From contig NC_015385.1 in the NCBI RefSeq assembly GCF_000195275.1, positions 2,000,501 to 2,064,500 of the forward strand: a stretch of 64,000 nucleotides of DNA, given 5' to 3'. A model generated the notes under the pieces. That model was not told where the DNA came from and did no database searches. It saw only the letters and a program-made list of their open reading frames with translations. The DNA comes from Treponema succinifaciens DSM 2489. GTDB taxonomy: Bacteria > Spirochaetota > Spirochaetia > Treponematales > Treponemataceae. Made by a program: the position numbers and the translations under genes. Within the stretch, counting starts at the first letter, position 1, and each line of letters opens with the position of its first letter. This document shows, in pieces, positions 37,603-45,520 of this stretch.

Positions 37603-39531
37603 CTACAGCCCTTTCACGTTCAGTGCGCGGACGGCATTCAGGACTGCCAGAACCATTACGCCCACGTCGGCGAAGATTGCAAGCCACATATTTGCGATTC
37701 CCAGCGCACCGAGCGCAAGGCAGGCGAATTTTATTGCGAGCGCGAACGAGATGTTCTGATAGACGATTCCGATACACTTGCGCGAGATTCTGATTGCCTT
37801 TGCTATTTTGAGCGGATCATCGTCCATAAGCACAACATCGGCGGCCTCAATCGCGGCATCCGAGCCCATCACTCCCATTGCGATTCCTATGTCGGCACGC
37901 GATAGAACCGGCGCGTCGTTTATCCCGTCGCCCACGAACGCAAGCACGTCGTTCTTTTTCTTTTCCGCAATCAGCCTTTCAACCTGATTCACTTTGTCCG
38001 CCGGAAGAAGCTCCGCATGAACCTCGTCGATTCCAAGATCCGCCGCCACTTTCTCAGCGACTTTCTTCGCGTCTCCGGTGAGCATTACGGTCTTTGCGAC
38101 TCCGGCTTTTTTCAGAGCGGAAAGAGCTTCCCTGGATGTCGGTTTTTCAACGTCGGAAATCACTATGTGTCCCGAATATTCTCCGTCAATCGCCAGATGG
38201 ATTATCGTTCCGAGCGAATGGCATTCTGCAGCCTCGATTCCGAGCTTTTTCATCAGCCTGAGGTTTCCCGCAGCGATTTTGTGTCCGTCAACTTTTGCGG
38301 TGATTCCGTGTCCGCTTATTTCCTCGATGTCCGCGACACGGCTTCTGTCGATTTCCTTTCCGTAGGCCGCCTGAAGGCTTCTGCTGATCGGGTGGGATGA
38401 TGAGCATTCTGCGAGCGCGGCGTATTCAAGAAGCTTTGCCTCTCCGATTTTGCTGTGGTGAACCGCCGTAACCTCAAAGACTCCGCGGGTCAGCGTTCCG
38501 GTCTTGTCGAACACGACGATTTTTGACTTGGATAGCGTCTCAAGGTAGTTCGAGCCTTTTATGAGAATGCCTTCCCTGCTTGCGCCTCCAAGTCCCGCAA
38601 AGAAGCTTAGCGGAATGCTGATTACGAGAGCGCACGGACAGCTGATTACGAGGAAGGTGAGCGCGCGGTAAATCCAGTCGCTCCATCCGGGATCCGATTT
38701 TGCGATGATGCAGACAAGAGGCGGAAGAACGGCAAGCGCAAGCGCGCTGCAGCAGACGGCAGGAGTGTAGACCCGTGCGAACTTGGAGATGAATTCCTCG
38801 GACTTGGATTTTCTTGAGCTGGCGTTCTCCACAAGCTCCAGGATTTTTGAGACGGTCGACTCTCCGAAATTCTTTGTCGTCCTGATTTTGAGGACTCCGC
38901 TCATGTTTATGCTTCCGCTTATGACTTCCGTTCCTGTGCTGACTTCACGCGGCAGGCTTTCACCTGTGAGCGCGCTTGTGTTCAGCGTTGAGTTTCCTTC
39001 TGTTACAATGCCGTCAATCGGAACTTTCTCTCCGGGCTGAACCACAATCACGGTTCCCGGCGCGACTTCGGAAGGGTCAACCTGAACAAGCCTTCCGTCC
39101 TTTTCGATGTTCGCGTAGTCAGGGCGGATGTCCATAAGCTCGGTGATGTTTCTGCGGCTTTTTCCGACCGCATAGCTCTGGAAGAATTCGCCGATCTGGT
39201 AGAAAAGCATTACGGCGACCGCCTCGTTGCAGTCGTCAATCAGAAGAAGATTTCCGTGCGCATTGTAGATTTCAAGCGCGAACGCTCCCGCTGTTGCGAC
39301 CGCCATCAGGAAATTCTCGTCGAAGACCTAGCGGTTCCATATTCCCTTTCCGGCCTTTTTCAGGATGTCGTATCCGATTATCAGATAGTCAACCACGTAG
39401 AGAATCATCTTGAGCGGAACTTTTCCCGGAATCGCGGAGAACACGTTCAGCCTGTCAAGCACGTTCAGCACCAGAAGCAGCGTGAACGCCGTGATGATTC
39501 TTGCAAGCATTTTCTTCTGTTTCTTTGTCAT
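37603..39531 (-). pseudogene. Zn/Cd/Pb-type P1B ATPase interrupted by an amber codon
   Basis: A heavy-metal exporting P-type ATPase of 643 codons in one frame, broken by a TAG at 39328-39330. After the stop come VFDENFLMAVATAGAFAL, TGESLP, SCPCALVISIP (metal-binding CPC), the phosphorylated Asp in DKTGTLTRG, SSSHPISRS and GDGINDAPVLSRAD. Before it are 67 residues with the first two membrane helices. Relatives read GQVFDENFLM here, so the TAG replaces a Gln codon. Restart at the ATG at 39306 would lose the first helices. There is no N-terminal HMA domain; it is encoded separately just upstream. The GC content is higher than in the flanks, suggesting transfer. Confidence 0.85.
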
Positions 39532-39550
39532 AAATTCTTCCTTAATTAAT

Positions 39551-39617
39551 TGTCATTGCCGGGCTTGACCCGATAATCTTTCACAGAGAGATTCGACGAT
39601 CAAGTCGGGGAATGACA
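39551..39617. repeat. dispersed palindromic repeat with TGTCATT ends
   Basis: TGTCATTGCCGGGCTTGACC at the left is mirrored by GATCAAGTCGGGGAATGACA at the right. The same ends occur at 42232-42314, and TGTCATT ends also at 46284-46412. It lies between the HMA gene and the P-type ATPase. Confidence 0.75.
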
Positions 39618-39625
39618 TCGGGCGT

Positions 39626-39844
39626 TTAAAACTCAATCTCGCAGTCGTCCTCGACTTTCCTGCACGCCTTGAGGACAGCCTTCATCACTTTCTTGTCGTC
39701 CTGTCCGTCGCCGAATTCCACGGTCATTTTCTGAAGCATGAAATTCACGCAGGCATCCTTTACGCCCTCAACAGTTTTTGTTGCGTCCTCCATTTTTAGG
39801 GCGCAGCTCGCGCAGTCAACTTCAATCTTGTAAGTCTTTTTCAT
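39626..39844 (-). CDS. stand-alone heavy-metal-associated (HMA) domain protein
   Basis: A 72-residue ferredoxin-like metallochaperone: KTYKIEVDCASCALKMEDAT contains the metal-binding CxxC (CASC), followed by VEGVKDACVNFMLQKMTVEF, the usual second and third strands. Normally this domain forms the N-terminus of Zn/Cd-ATPases; here it is a separate gene 95 bases before the ATPase, with a palindromic repeat in the gap. GGAGG precedes the ATG. It probably binds Zn, Cd or Pb and hands it to the ATPase, whose gene is interrupted. It is divergent from the ArsR-AraC regulator. Confidence 0.88.
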   Translation of the reverse strand: MKKTYKIEVDCASCALKMEDATKTVEGVKDACVNFMLQKMTVEFGDGQDDKKVMKAVLKACRKVEDDCEIEF

Positions 39845-39880
39845 GTTTTCCTCCGGAAAGTCAGTCCTGTTTATTCCTTC

Positions 39881-39919
39881 GATTAAGCGGTTGTTTAATC
39901 TTTATATTCAAGATATAAT
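39881..39919. promoter_or_regulatory. metal-regulator operator overlapping the ArsR-AraC promoter
   Basis: GATTAAGCGGTTGTTTAATC (39881-39900) is an inverted repeat (GATTAA/TTAATC) of the SmtB/ArsR type. Its right half contains TTGTTT (39891-39896), which with TATAAT (39914-39919), 17 bases on, makes a plus-strand promoter. Binding would occlude the -35 region, and the divergent HMA/ATPase unit would be covered too. Confidence 0.55.
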
Positions 39920-40009
39920 CCGGGGCGGATCTTTGCAAGGGCGGCGCAAGATTTATTTCCTTTTCGGAAAAACAAATTTCCGTTTGGGACGCTTGACGGG
40001 AGGCAAAAA

Positions 40010-40744
40010 ATGAAGCTTGTTCACGGACACAACGAATATTTCAATCTGGATCTGCTCAGGGAGATTCTTTCAGACGGAAACACCGTGCGGGAAACCGCGG
40101 AATGTTTTGCGGTTTTTGCCGATGAGGTGCGCGTGCGGATTTTCATGCTTCTGTGCCACACAAAGCAGTGCGTCGTGAACATTGCGGACTTCATGGAGAT
40201 GACCGCGCCTGCCGTGTCCCATCATCTTAAAATCTTAAAGGATGCTGATCTGATTGAAAGCTGGCGCGACGGAAAGGAGGTTTTTTATTCAGCGTCGGAT
40301 TCTGAGAAGAGCCGCACGATGCACGGAATAATTGAGAGACTGATGAAGACAAGCTGCCCGGACTTTGAGAGCAAGCACGAGAAAATCAACGAGCGATCGG
40401 AATTTCAGGACAGGCAGATTGAGACTGTGAAGAAAGTCCACGACTTTATGTGCGAGCATATTTCGGAGCGGTTTACGATTGACGGTCTTGCGCGCAGGTT
40501 CGGCATGAACACGACGACTCTAAAGACAGTTTTCAAGGACGTGTACGGAACTTCGCTTGCTGCGCACATCAAGGAGCACCGCATGAAAAAAGCCGCGGAG
40601 CTTCTTTCCAGAACCGACCTTTCGATAAGCGAAGTCGCAGCCCAGGTCGGATATGAGAGCCAGGGCAAATTCAGCGCGACATTCAAGGAATTCTACGGCA
40701 CGATTCCGAGCGGATACAAGAGGGACAAGCGGTGTGGAAAATGA
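40010..40744 (+). CDS. ArsR-AraC fusion transcription regulator
   Basis: A 244-residue protein joining two DNA-binding domains. About residues 25-105 are an ArsR/SmtB winged helix (CFAVFADEVRVRIFMLLCHT, APAVSHHLKILKDADLIESW, KEVFYSASD), with Cys in KQCVVNIADF at the position of the SmtB metal site. Residues 140-240 are an AraC helix-turn-helix pair (FMCEHISERFTIDGLARRFG, MKKAAELLSRTDLSISEVAA, VGYESQGKFSATFKEFYG, PSGYKR). It is divergent from the HMA/ATPase genes, so a role as metal sensor for them is likely. GGAGG lies before the ATG. The GC content is higher than in the surrounding backbone. Confidence 0.85.
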   Translation: MKLVHGHNEYFNLDLLREILSDGNTVRETAECFAVFADEVRVRIFMLLCHTKQCVVNIADFMEMTAPAVSHHLKILKDADLIESWRDGKEVFYSASDSEKSRTMHGIIERLMKTSCPDFESKHEKINERSEFQDRQIETVKKVHDFMCEHISERFTIDGLARRFGMNTTTLKTVFKDVYGTSLAAHIKEHRMKKAAELLSRTDLSISEVAAQVGYESQGKFSATFKEFYGTIPSGYKRDKRCGK

Positions 40745-40751
40745 AATTCTT

Positions 40752-41168
40752 TCAGTCCAGCTGTGTCTGCCAGTTTTTATTTTCATAAGCCGCAAAGCAC
40801 ATTTTTATCTGCTCAAGATTGTTTTTTTCTTCCGCAAGATTGAGCTTAGAAATTTCTTCAAGTGAAAAATATTTACTTTCTGTTGTTTCGATGTTTGCCG
40901 TGAATTTTCCGTCTTTTTTTATTGAACAGAGAATGAAGATTTTGCAGATTTTCCAAGCATAAACCGGCTTGTTGTGTTTTTCCCTGTCTTGAACCGCAAT
41001 CACTTTTTCAAGCGGAAGTTCAGTTTTGTGCGCAACAATTTCTGCGGAGATTTTTCTGATTTCTTCGTAACGTTCAATGTCGAACTTGTCTTTTCCGTAA
41101 GTGAGTCCGGCCTGCGCTATGCTTTGAAGTTTTACCGCCCAGTCAAGCCAAATATTTTCCCCGCTCAT
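40752..41168 (-). pseudogene. Nudix hydrolase lacking its Nudix box (internal deletion)
   Basis: Residues 1-55 are the N-terminal domain (Nudix_N) of a Nudix family: WLDWAVKLQSIAQAGLTYGK, FDIERYEEIRKISAEIVAHK. This is followed directly by the C-terminal half of the Nudix fold (VIAVQDREKHNKPVYAWKIC, ETTESKYFSLEEISKLNLAEE, NNLEQIKMCFAAYENKNW). The strand pair and the catalytic GX5EX7REUXEEXGU box that should lie between, about 60-65 residues, are missing. The reading frame stays open. I infer an in-frame deletion near 41001-41012, where ELPLEKV runs straight into IAVQD. It cannot catalyse Nudix chemistry. It overlaps the acetyltransferase upstream by four bases. Confidence 0.75.
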
Positions 41169-41617
41169 TTTTCTTCCCTGTTCCTTACCATTTCCGCGTC
41201 GCTGATTACCTTGTTGCGGTATGTGATGTCGCTTCGTTTTGTAAAGCCGTGATTTTCCCAGAATGTGTTTCCGCTTTCGTTGTCTGAAAAGACGAGGAGG
41301 GCGACTTTTGCGATTCCCTGTTTTTTAAGCGCGCCCATTGCGGATTGGAGCAGTGCGGTTGCAATTCCGCGTCTTCTGAACTGGGGAAGAACCGCCGTGT
41401 GGTAAATGTAGCCACGCCTGCCGTCGTGCCCCGCGATGATTGTTCCGGCAAAAATTCCGTCTGTTTCTGCAACAAAGCATGTCTTGGGATTTCTGCGCAG
41501 AAAACGGACAATGCCTTCCTTTGTGTCGTCAATGCTGTTCAAGCCCATTTCCGGAATGTTCTGCCAAAGTTCAAGGCACTTTTTCCAGTCGCGTTTTTTC
41601 ATAACCCTGATTTTCAT
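41165..41617 (-). CDS. GNAT-family N-acetyltransferase
   Basis: A 150-residue acetyltransferase that moves an acetyl group from acetyl-CoA to an amine. The CoA-binding motif A reads YHTAVLPQFRRRGIATALLQ (R-x-x-G-I-A), preceded by FAGTIIAGHDGRRGY and followed by LLVFSDNESGNTFWENHGF. These are typical of the RimI-like group, but the substrate is unknown. It starts one base after the stop of a second GNAT gene and overlaps the Nudix remnant by four bases, so the three were one operon. Confidence 0.82.
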   Translation of the reverse strand: MKIRVMKKRDWKKCLELWQNIPEMGLNSIDDTKEGIVRFLRRNPKTCFVAETDGIFAGTIIAGHDGRRGYIYHTAVLPQFRRRGIATALLQSAMGALKKQGIAKVALLVFSDNESGNTFWENHGFTKRSDITYRNKVISDAEMVRNREEK

Positions 41618-42049
41618 TTACTCCGCCTTGCACATCAGCTTGAGACGCTGCGATTCATCGTAGTCAAAGCCGAATTTTTCGTAGAACGGAATTTTGTCTG
41701 GCCCGGCACAGAGTTCCACGAAAATATTTGTTCCGCTCACTCCGTTTTTTCTGACAAAGTTCAAAAGCTCATCAATCAGAAGCCTTCTGATTCCCATTTT
41801 CTGATATTCGGGGTGGACAACAACATCCTTGATGAAGTAGTCCAGACCTAAGTCGCCGAGCATCCGCGCCATGCCAACGATTTTTCCGCCGTCAAAAATA
41901 GAAACCCGGAACAGAGTGTTTTTCATCGCAATCTCCGCCTGTTCGGTTGAAGGTCCCGCGCCCCAGACCGTTTTCCAAAGCTCGATGAACTGCACAGCCG
42001 TAAGCTCGTTGTATTTTATCGTAAGATTTTCTGTTGGTTTTGATTCCAT
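41618..42049 (-). CDS. GNAT-family N-acetyltransferase
   Basis: A 143-residue acetyltransferase with IVGMARMLGDLGLDYFIKDV, motif A VVHPEYQKMGIRRLLIDELL (Q-x-x-G-I-R) and NIFVELCAGPDKIPFYEKFG near the end, as in the aminoglycoside-like/YjdJ-type GNATs. The ATG at 42049 is preceded by GGAAG; an upstream TTG at 42088 would add 13 residues but lacks a site. It is the first gene of a three-gene unit with a second GNAT and the Nudix remnant. The substrate is unknown. Confidence 0.78.
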   Translation of the reverse strand: MESKPTENLTIKYNELTAVQFIELWKTVWGAGPSTEQAEIAMKNTLFRVSIFDGGKIVGMARMLGDLGLDYFIKDVVVHPEYQKMGIRRLLIDELLNFVRKNGVSGTNIFVELCAGPDKIPFYEKFGFDYDESQRLKLMCKAE

Positions 42050-42231
42050 TCCTGTCTTCCATAAGAACTTCGACGCTATCTCAGGCAAAGTTTCTGTTCC
42101 TGCTTCCTTGAAAATTTTTTACAGTATATTTCATTGCGGCAGATTTTTACAAGCTGACATTGTTATTTTTTTTGTTCCCGAATTCAACAAAAACTTTAGA
42201 TGTCATGGGGATGTCTAACAAGTATCTTTTC

Positions 42232-42314
42232 TGTCATTGTCGGTCTTGACCCGAAAATCCAAATGCGTATATTGCAATCATTTTTAGATTGTCTTATCAA
42301 GTCCGACAATGACA
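42232..42314. repeat. dispersed palindromic repeat with TGTCATT ends
   Basis: TGTCATTGTCGGTCTTGACC at the left, TATCAAGTCCGACAATGACA at the right. It has the same end structure as 39551-39617 but a different centre. It lies in the 350-base gap (42050-42401), which otherwise holds only a terminator. Confidence 0.72.
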
Positions 42315-42337
42315 AATTGACAGATTGACAACGAGAC

Positions 42338-42365
42338 TAAAAAAGGCTGCCCGTTTGGACAGCCT
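42338..42365 (-). terminator. Rho-independent terminator of the lipoprotein gene
   Basis: On the minus strand AGGCTGTCC and GGGCAGCCT (one mismatch) enclose a short loop and are followed by a run of six to seven U. It lies 37 bases past the lipoprotein stop codon. Confidence 0.85.
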
Positions 42366-42401
42366 GTCTTTTAGCAACTATAAAATGCTATTTTTTTAAC
42401 C

Positions 42402-43287
42402 TTACAGTTTTTTATATTCATCGCAGTCAGGGTCAAAAATGAATTTGTACTCTGTGCCTGTTTTCATATTGTAAGAAGTTGATGTCAGTGTGGCAGGAAG
42501 GTTTGCGAAATTAATTGTGATGTATCCATTTTCTTCGTTTAGTTTATAATCACCATTTAAATCCTTCAAAGTTTTTGTTGCCGTTTTTACAGTGTATGAA
42601 CCTTTAATTTTGTCACCAGAGAAAGTTTTTTCTTTTGCATTTAGTTTTATTTCCCAGGAATCTCTTTCGGCAACATTTAGTTCTATTTTTCCATCATCAA
42701 AATCTACTCTAAGTGCAACATTTTCCGCATAAACGAATTCAGAACCTTCAACATCTTTGTCATCGCCAAAGTAGTCGCCCAAAAGAATATTGCCATCATC
42801 CTTTACGAAATAGCACTTAGAAATATTTTCTGCAAATATATTCTCATCGCCTAACTGTTCTTTTGCTTCTGCAACAGTGCAGCCGTTATCTTTTGCAAAA
42901 TATTTGTACACATCATCCATTGAAGTCATTTTTACGCCATCGACAGTCCAAGAAACAATGTTCAAATAAAGAAGCCCGGTATTTGCATTGCAAGTGTATT
43001 TGTATTCTGTTATTTCTGTTTTTGGTGATTCTCCTGTTGGCTGCTTAACTTCTGTTTCTGTAACAGTGCCGTCTTTAAAGACATAAGTAATTGTCTTAGT
43101 CTTTTTGTCATCTTTCTGTGAATACCGATAAGAGTTTCCGGCAAGAACATTTTCTCCTACAGAAGGTAGCAAACCATTTGTGCTGCTATCATCATCGTCT
43201 GAATCACTGCCATTAGAGCATGATGCGAATACGAACGCAAATGCAAGAAGCATAAGCGCTGTGCAAATTTTTTTTTAAAGCTTTCAT
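42402..43287 (-). pseudogene. surface lipoprotein, out of frame at an A9 tract (possibly phase-variable)
   Basis: AAGGAGG (43294-43300) precedes an ATG at 43285-43287 by six bases. Translation from it, MKALKKNL..., runs into a stop after about 22 codons. If the run of nine A (43268-43276) had eight, the frame would give MKALKKICTALMLLAFAFVF then ASCSNGSDSD, a proper lipoprotein signal with Cys, followed by 275 open codons. As written, only a weak internal ATG (43253) reads the body. The mature protein is acidic, with a DDDDSS linker, a mostly beta structure, and no known family. The promoter has its own C9 tract. Confidence 0.72.
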
Positions 43288-43321
43288 AAAAAGCCTCCTT
43301 GTAAAAAATAAAATATGTGGC

Positions 43322-43346
43322 ATTTTACATCGGGGGGGGGTGTCAA
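43322..43346 (-). promoter_or_regulatory. promoter with a C9 homopolymer in the spacer
   Basis: On the minus strand TTGACA (43341-43346) is followed by nine C, then GATG, then TAAAAT (43322-43327). The spacer is 13 bases, well below the 16-18 optimum, so the promoter should be weak as written. Four more C would make it optimal. The ATG with its AAGGAGG lies 35 bases downstream of TAAAAT. Confidence 0.5.
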
Positions 43347-43816
43347 GTGGTTATGTAAAAAAAGTAGCCTTTGTCCGCCCTGCAAGCGTCTACAACATCA
43401 TGAAAGAGTACGATTTGGTCCATAAATGGGCTAAGAATGAAGGAGAAGCAAAGAAAAAAGGCTTTGACCAGCCCGAGGCTCCGCATGAGCAGTGGCATAC
43501 AGATATTTCATACATCAAGGTTCCTGGTGTGTTTTATTATTTTATCAGCATAATGGACGGCTACAGCCGAAAAATTCCGGACTGGGCATTATGCGAAAAC
43601 ATGGAGGGAATAAACATTGAGCTTCTGGTTGCAAGAGTAAAGGAAAAGTATCCGGAAGCAAAAGCACGAATCATCCACGACAACGGAAAGCAGTTCATTT
43701 CAAAAGACTTCAAATCGTTGGTTTCTCTGCTGGAACTTTACGATCATAGAAATAAAAAATTGACATTAACATCAAAAGCACAAATAGAATCTCCATATAT
43801 GAAGTTATATTTATAA
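43340..43816 (+). pseudogene. IS3-family transposase (OrfB) fragment
   Basis: About 158 codons of an integrase-core transposase: ASVYNIMKEYDLVHKW, then HEQWHTDISYIKVPGVFYYF (first Asp), ISIMDGYSRKIPDWALCENM and ARIIHDNGKQFISKDFKSL (second Asp). The N-terminal helix-turn-helix part is lost, and the frame ends before the third catalytic residue, in unrelated AT-rich codons. It begins at the G9 tract, which suggests that the remnant's left end is the junction. No inverted repeats were identified. It cannot transpose. Confidence 0.78.
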
Positions 43817-43856
43817 GTTCTTTTCAATTGAAGTTTATGTATGTATAATCTCCATT

Positions 43857-44678
43857 ATGCTTTCATTAATTTTTCTCATTTTAGCCGTTTTGTCCGGCGT
43901 TTATTTTGTTTTGATTAACATTGCTTCTCCGGGAACTTTTTTGGGGACGATTTTTAGTTTTTCTGCGGTTTGGCTTTGGATTGCTGTTTTCTTTGTGCTT
44001 CTTTTTGTGCTTGAAAGACGTAAGGTTCTGAAAATAATTTGCAGCAGGATTTCAAAGCGTATAAAAATAATTTTGATTTTTTTATTTTTCGCGGGAGTTT
44101 TTATTTCCGGATTGAATCTATTTTTTATCTGCAATCCAAGGCTTTCTGATGGAAAAGAAAATGTGCGCTACGTGATTGTTCTTGGTGGCGGAATCACAAA
44201 AGATGCCAAGCTTACAGATTCTGTGAAGAACCGTGTGCGTGTTGCTTCCGAATATTTTAAAGCTCATTCGGCAGCTCTTGTGGTTGTTACAGGCGGAAAA
44301 GGAAAATTTTCTCCTTGCCCGGAATCTGATGTTTTAAAACCTGTGCTTGCTTCTTATGGAATTGATGAAAATCGGATTCTTGCGGAAAACAAAGCAAAAG
44401 ACACAATTCAAAATTTTATGTTCAGCGCAAAACTTTTTGCAGAGTATGATGGAATCAGCATGGAAGAAGTTCTTGCTTCTCCTGTTGCGGTTGTAACAAG
44501 CGACTTTCACATTGCGCGTGCTGAACGTCTTGCTTCGCGAATGGGATTTTCAGATGTGTATGGAGTCGCGTCAAAAACTCCGCCGCTTTTTGTACTGAAC
44601 AGCTACTGCCGTGAAATCTGCAGCTACATAAAACTGAACTTAAGAATTTTGCTCACAGGCAAGCCAACGCATCTGTAG
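43857..44678 (+). CDS. YdcF/SanA/ElyC-family (DUF218) membrane protein
   Basis: A 273-residue protein with three predicted membrane helices in the first 95 residues (SLIFLILAVLSGVYFVLI, TIFSFSAVWLWIAVFFVLLF, IILIFLFFAGVFISGLNLF) and a DUF218 domain after them: YVIVLGGGITKDAKLTDSV, VVVTGGKGKFSPCPESDVL, RILAENKAKDTIQNFMFSA, AVVTSDFHIARAERLASRMG. The domain acts in envelope polysaccharide or antibiotic-barrier functions in other bacteria; its reaction is unknown. A perfect TATAAT (43844-43849) is so close to the ATG that the message would be leaderless, and no ribosome site is present. Confidence 0.82.
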   Translation: MLSLIFLILAVLSGVYFVLINIASPGTFLGTIFSFSAVWLWIAVFFVLLFVLERRKVLKIICSRISKRIKIILIFLFFAGVFISGLNLFFICNPRLSDGKENVRYVIVLGGGITKDAKLTDSVKNRVRVASEYFKAHSAALVVVTGGKGKFSPCPESDVLKPVLASYGIDENRILAENKAKDTIQNFMFSAKLFAEYDGISMEEVLASPVAVVTSDFHIARAERLASRMGFSDVYGVASKTPPLFVLNSYCREICSYIKLNLRILLTGKPTHL

Positions 44679-44744
44679 TAAAGTTACGCATTGTGATAGC
44701 ATTGAATAAGATTTATTTTTGAGTCTTTGCTGGAGAAATTTATT

Positions 44745-45497
44745 ATGAATAACTTTTGGGAAAAGATAAAACTGTTTTTCATTGATGCAAAAAATAAAAT
44801 CGTTTCTTTTTTTGAAAAATTGAAGAATTCTTTCTGCGGATTTTTAAAATCACTACGAAGCAAAATTTTAAACTTTTTTGAAAAACATAAAAATTCAAAG
44901 ACACAAAAAGATTCAAATTTAAAAGATGAATATGAAGAGACAACAATAAAAAAATCACTTGGTAAAAAAATCGGTTTTGCATTTTTGAATTTCTTTGATA
45001 TTGTTTTTGATTTAGTTTTTGCGGCAGTAATTATTCTGATACTAAAACCTGAACTTATAAATGGCAATTCACTTTGCAATAAAATTTCAATCATTGATTT
45101 TGTGAAAAATAATTTGCCAGAAAATTTTTTGTTTTTAATTTTTCTTTGCGCATTGTTGGCGGCATATTTTATTTTCAAATTGATTTTTTCATTTATTTAT
45201 GTGCGCAGTTTGCAGAGAATTTCTTGCGCAATGATTGTGGTGTTGAGCATTGTTTCAATTCTTCTTTTGCCAACAAATATTCTGTTCTTTCTTTTGTTTT
45301 ATTTTCTTCTATATATTACGTTTCAGATTTCGTGCGGAATAAAACCTAGTTGCGCTATTTACAAACTTATTGCAGTGATAGTTTTGGACATCACGCTTTA
45401 TTTTGAACTTCATCTGATTTGCATAGATGAAATATGGAAATCTATAAGAGATATTCAGAATTCAATTTTTGAAATTTTTGGTTATCTTAAAATTTAG
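44745..45497 (+). CDS. membrane protein of unknown function
   Basis: A 250-residue protein. Residues 1-70 are charged and amphipathic with repeated Phe-Phe (WEKIKLFFIDAKNKIVSFFEKLKNSF is typical of the stretch, given in parts as KLFFIDAKNK and SFFEKLKNSF). After this come four to five hydrophobic helices (about 80-100, 125-150, 158-190 and 205-225). GGAG lies before the ATG at 44745. It is strongly AT-rich with many Lys/Phe codons. I find no family resemblance. It stands between YdcF-like and YczE-like membrane genes on the same strand. Confidence 0.55.
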   Translation: MNNFWEKIKLFFIDAKNKIVSFFEKLKNSFCGFLKSLRSKILNFFEKHKNSKTQKDSNLKDEYEETTIKKSLGKKIGFAFLNFFDIVFDLVFAAVIILILKPELINGNSLCNKISIIDFVKNNLPENFLFLIFLCALLAAYFIFKLIFSFIYVRSLQRISCAMIVVLSIVSILLLPTNILFFLLFYFLLYITFQISCGIKPSCAIYKLIAVIVLDITLYFELHLICIDEIWKSIRDIQNSIFEIFGYLKI

Positions 45498-45520
45498 AAT
45501 AATAATAAAAGGGAATTTAT

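Noticed and set aside
37603-39531. Reassignment of TAG to Gln in this genome
   Set aside because: TAG is the natural end of several intact genes in the window (rnhB, TPR at 26955, bactofilin, ydcF-like), so general recoding does not fit.
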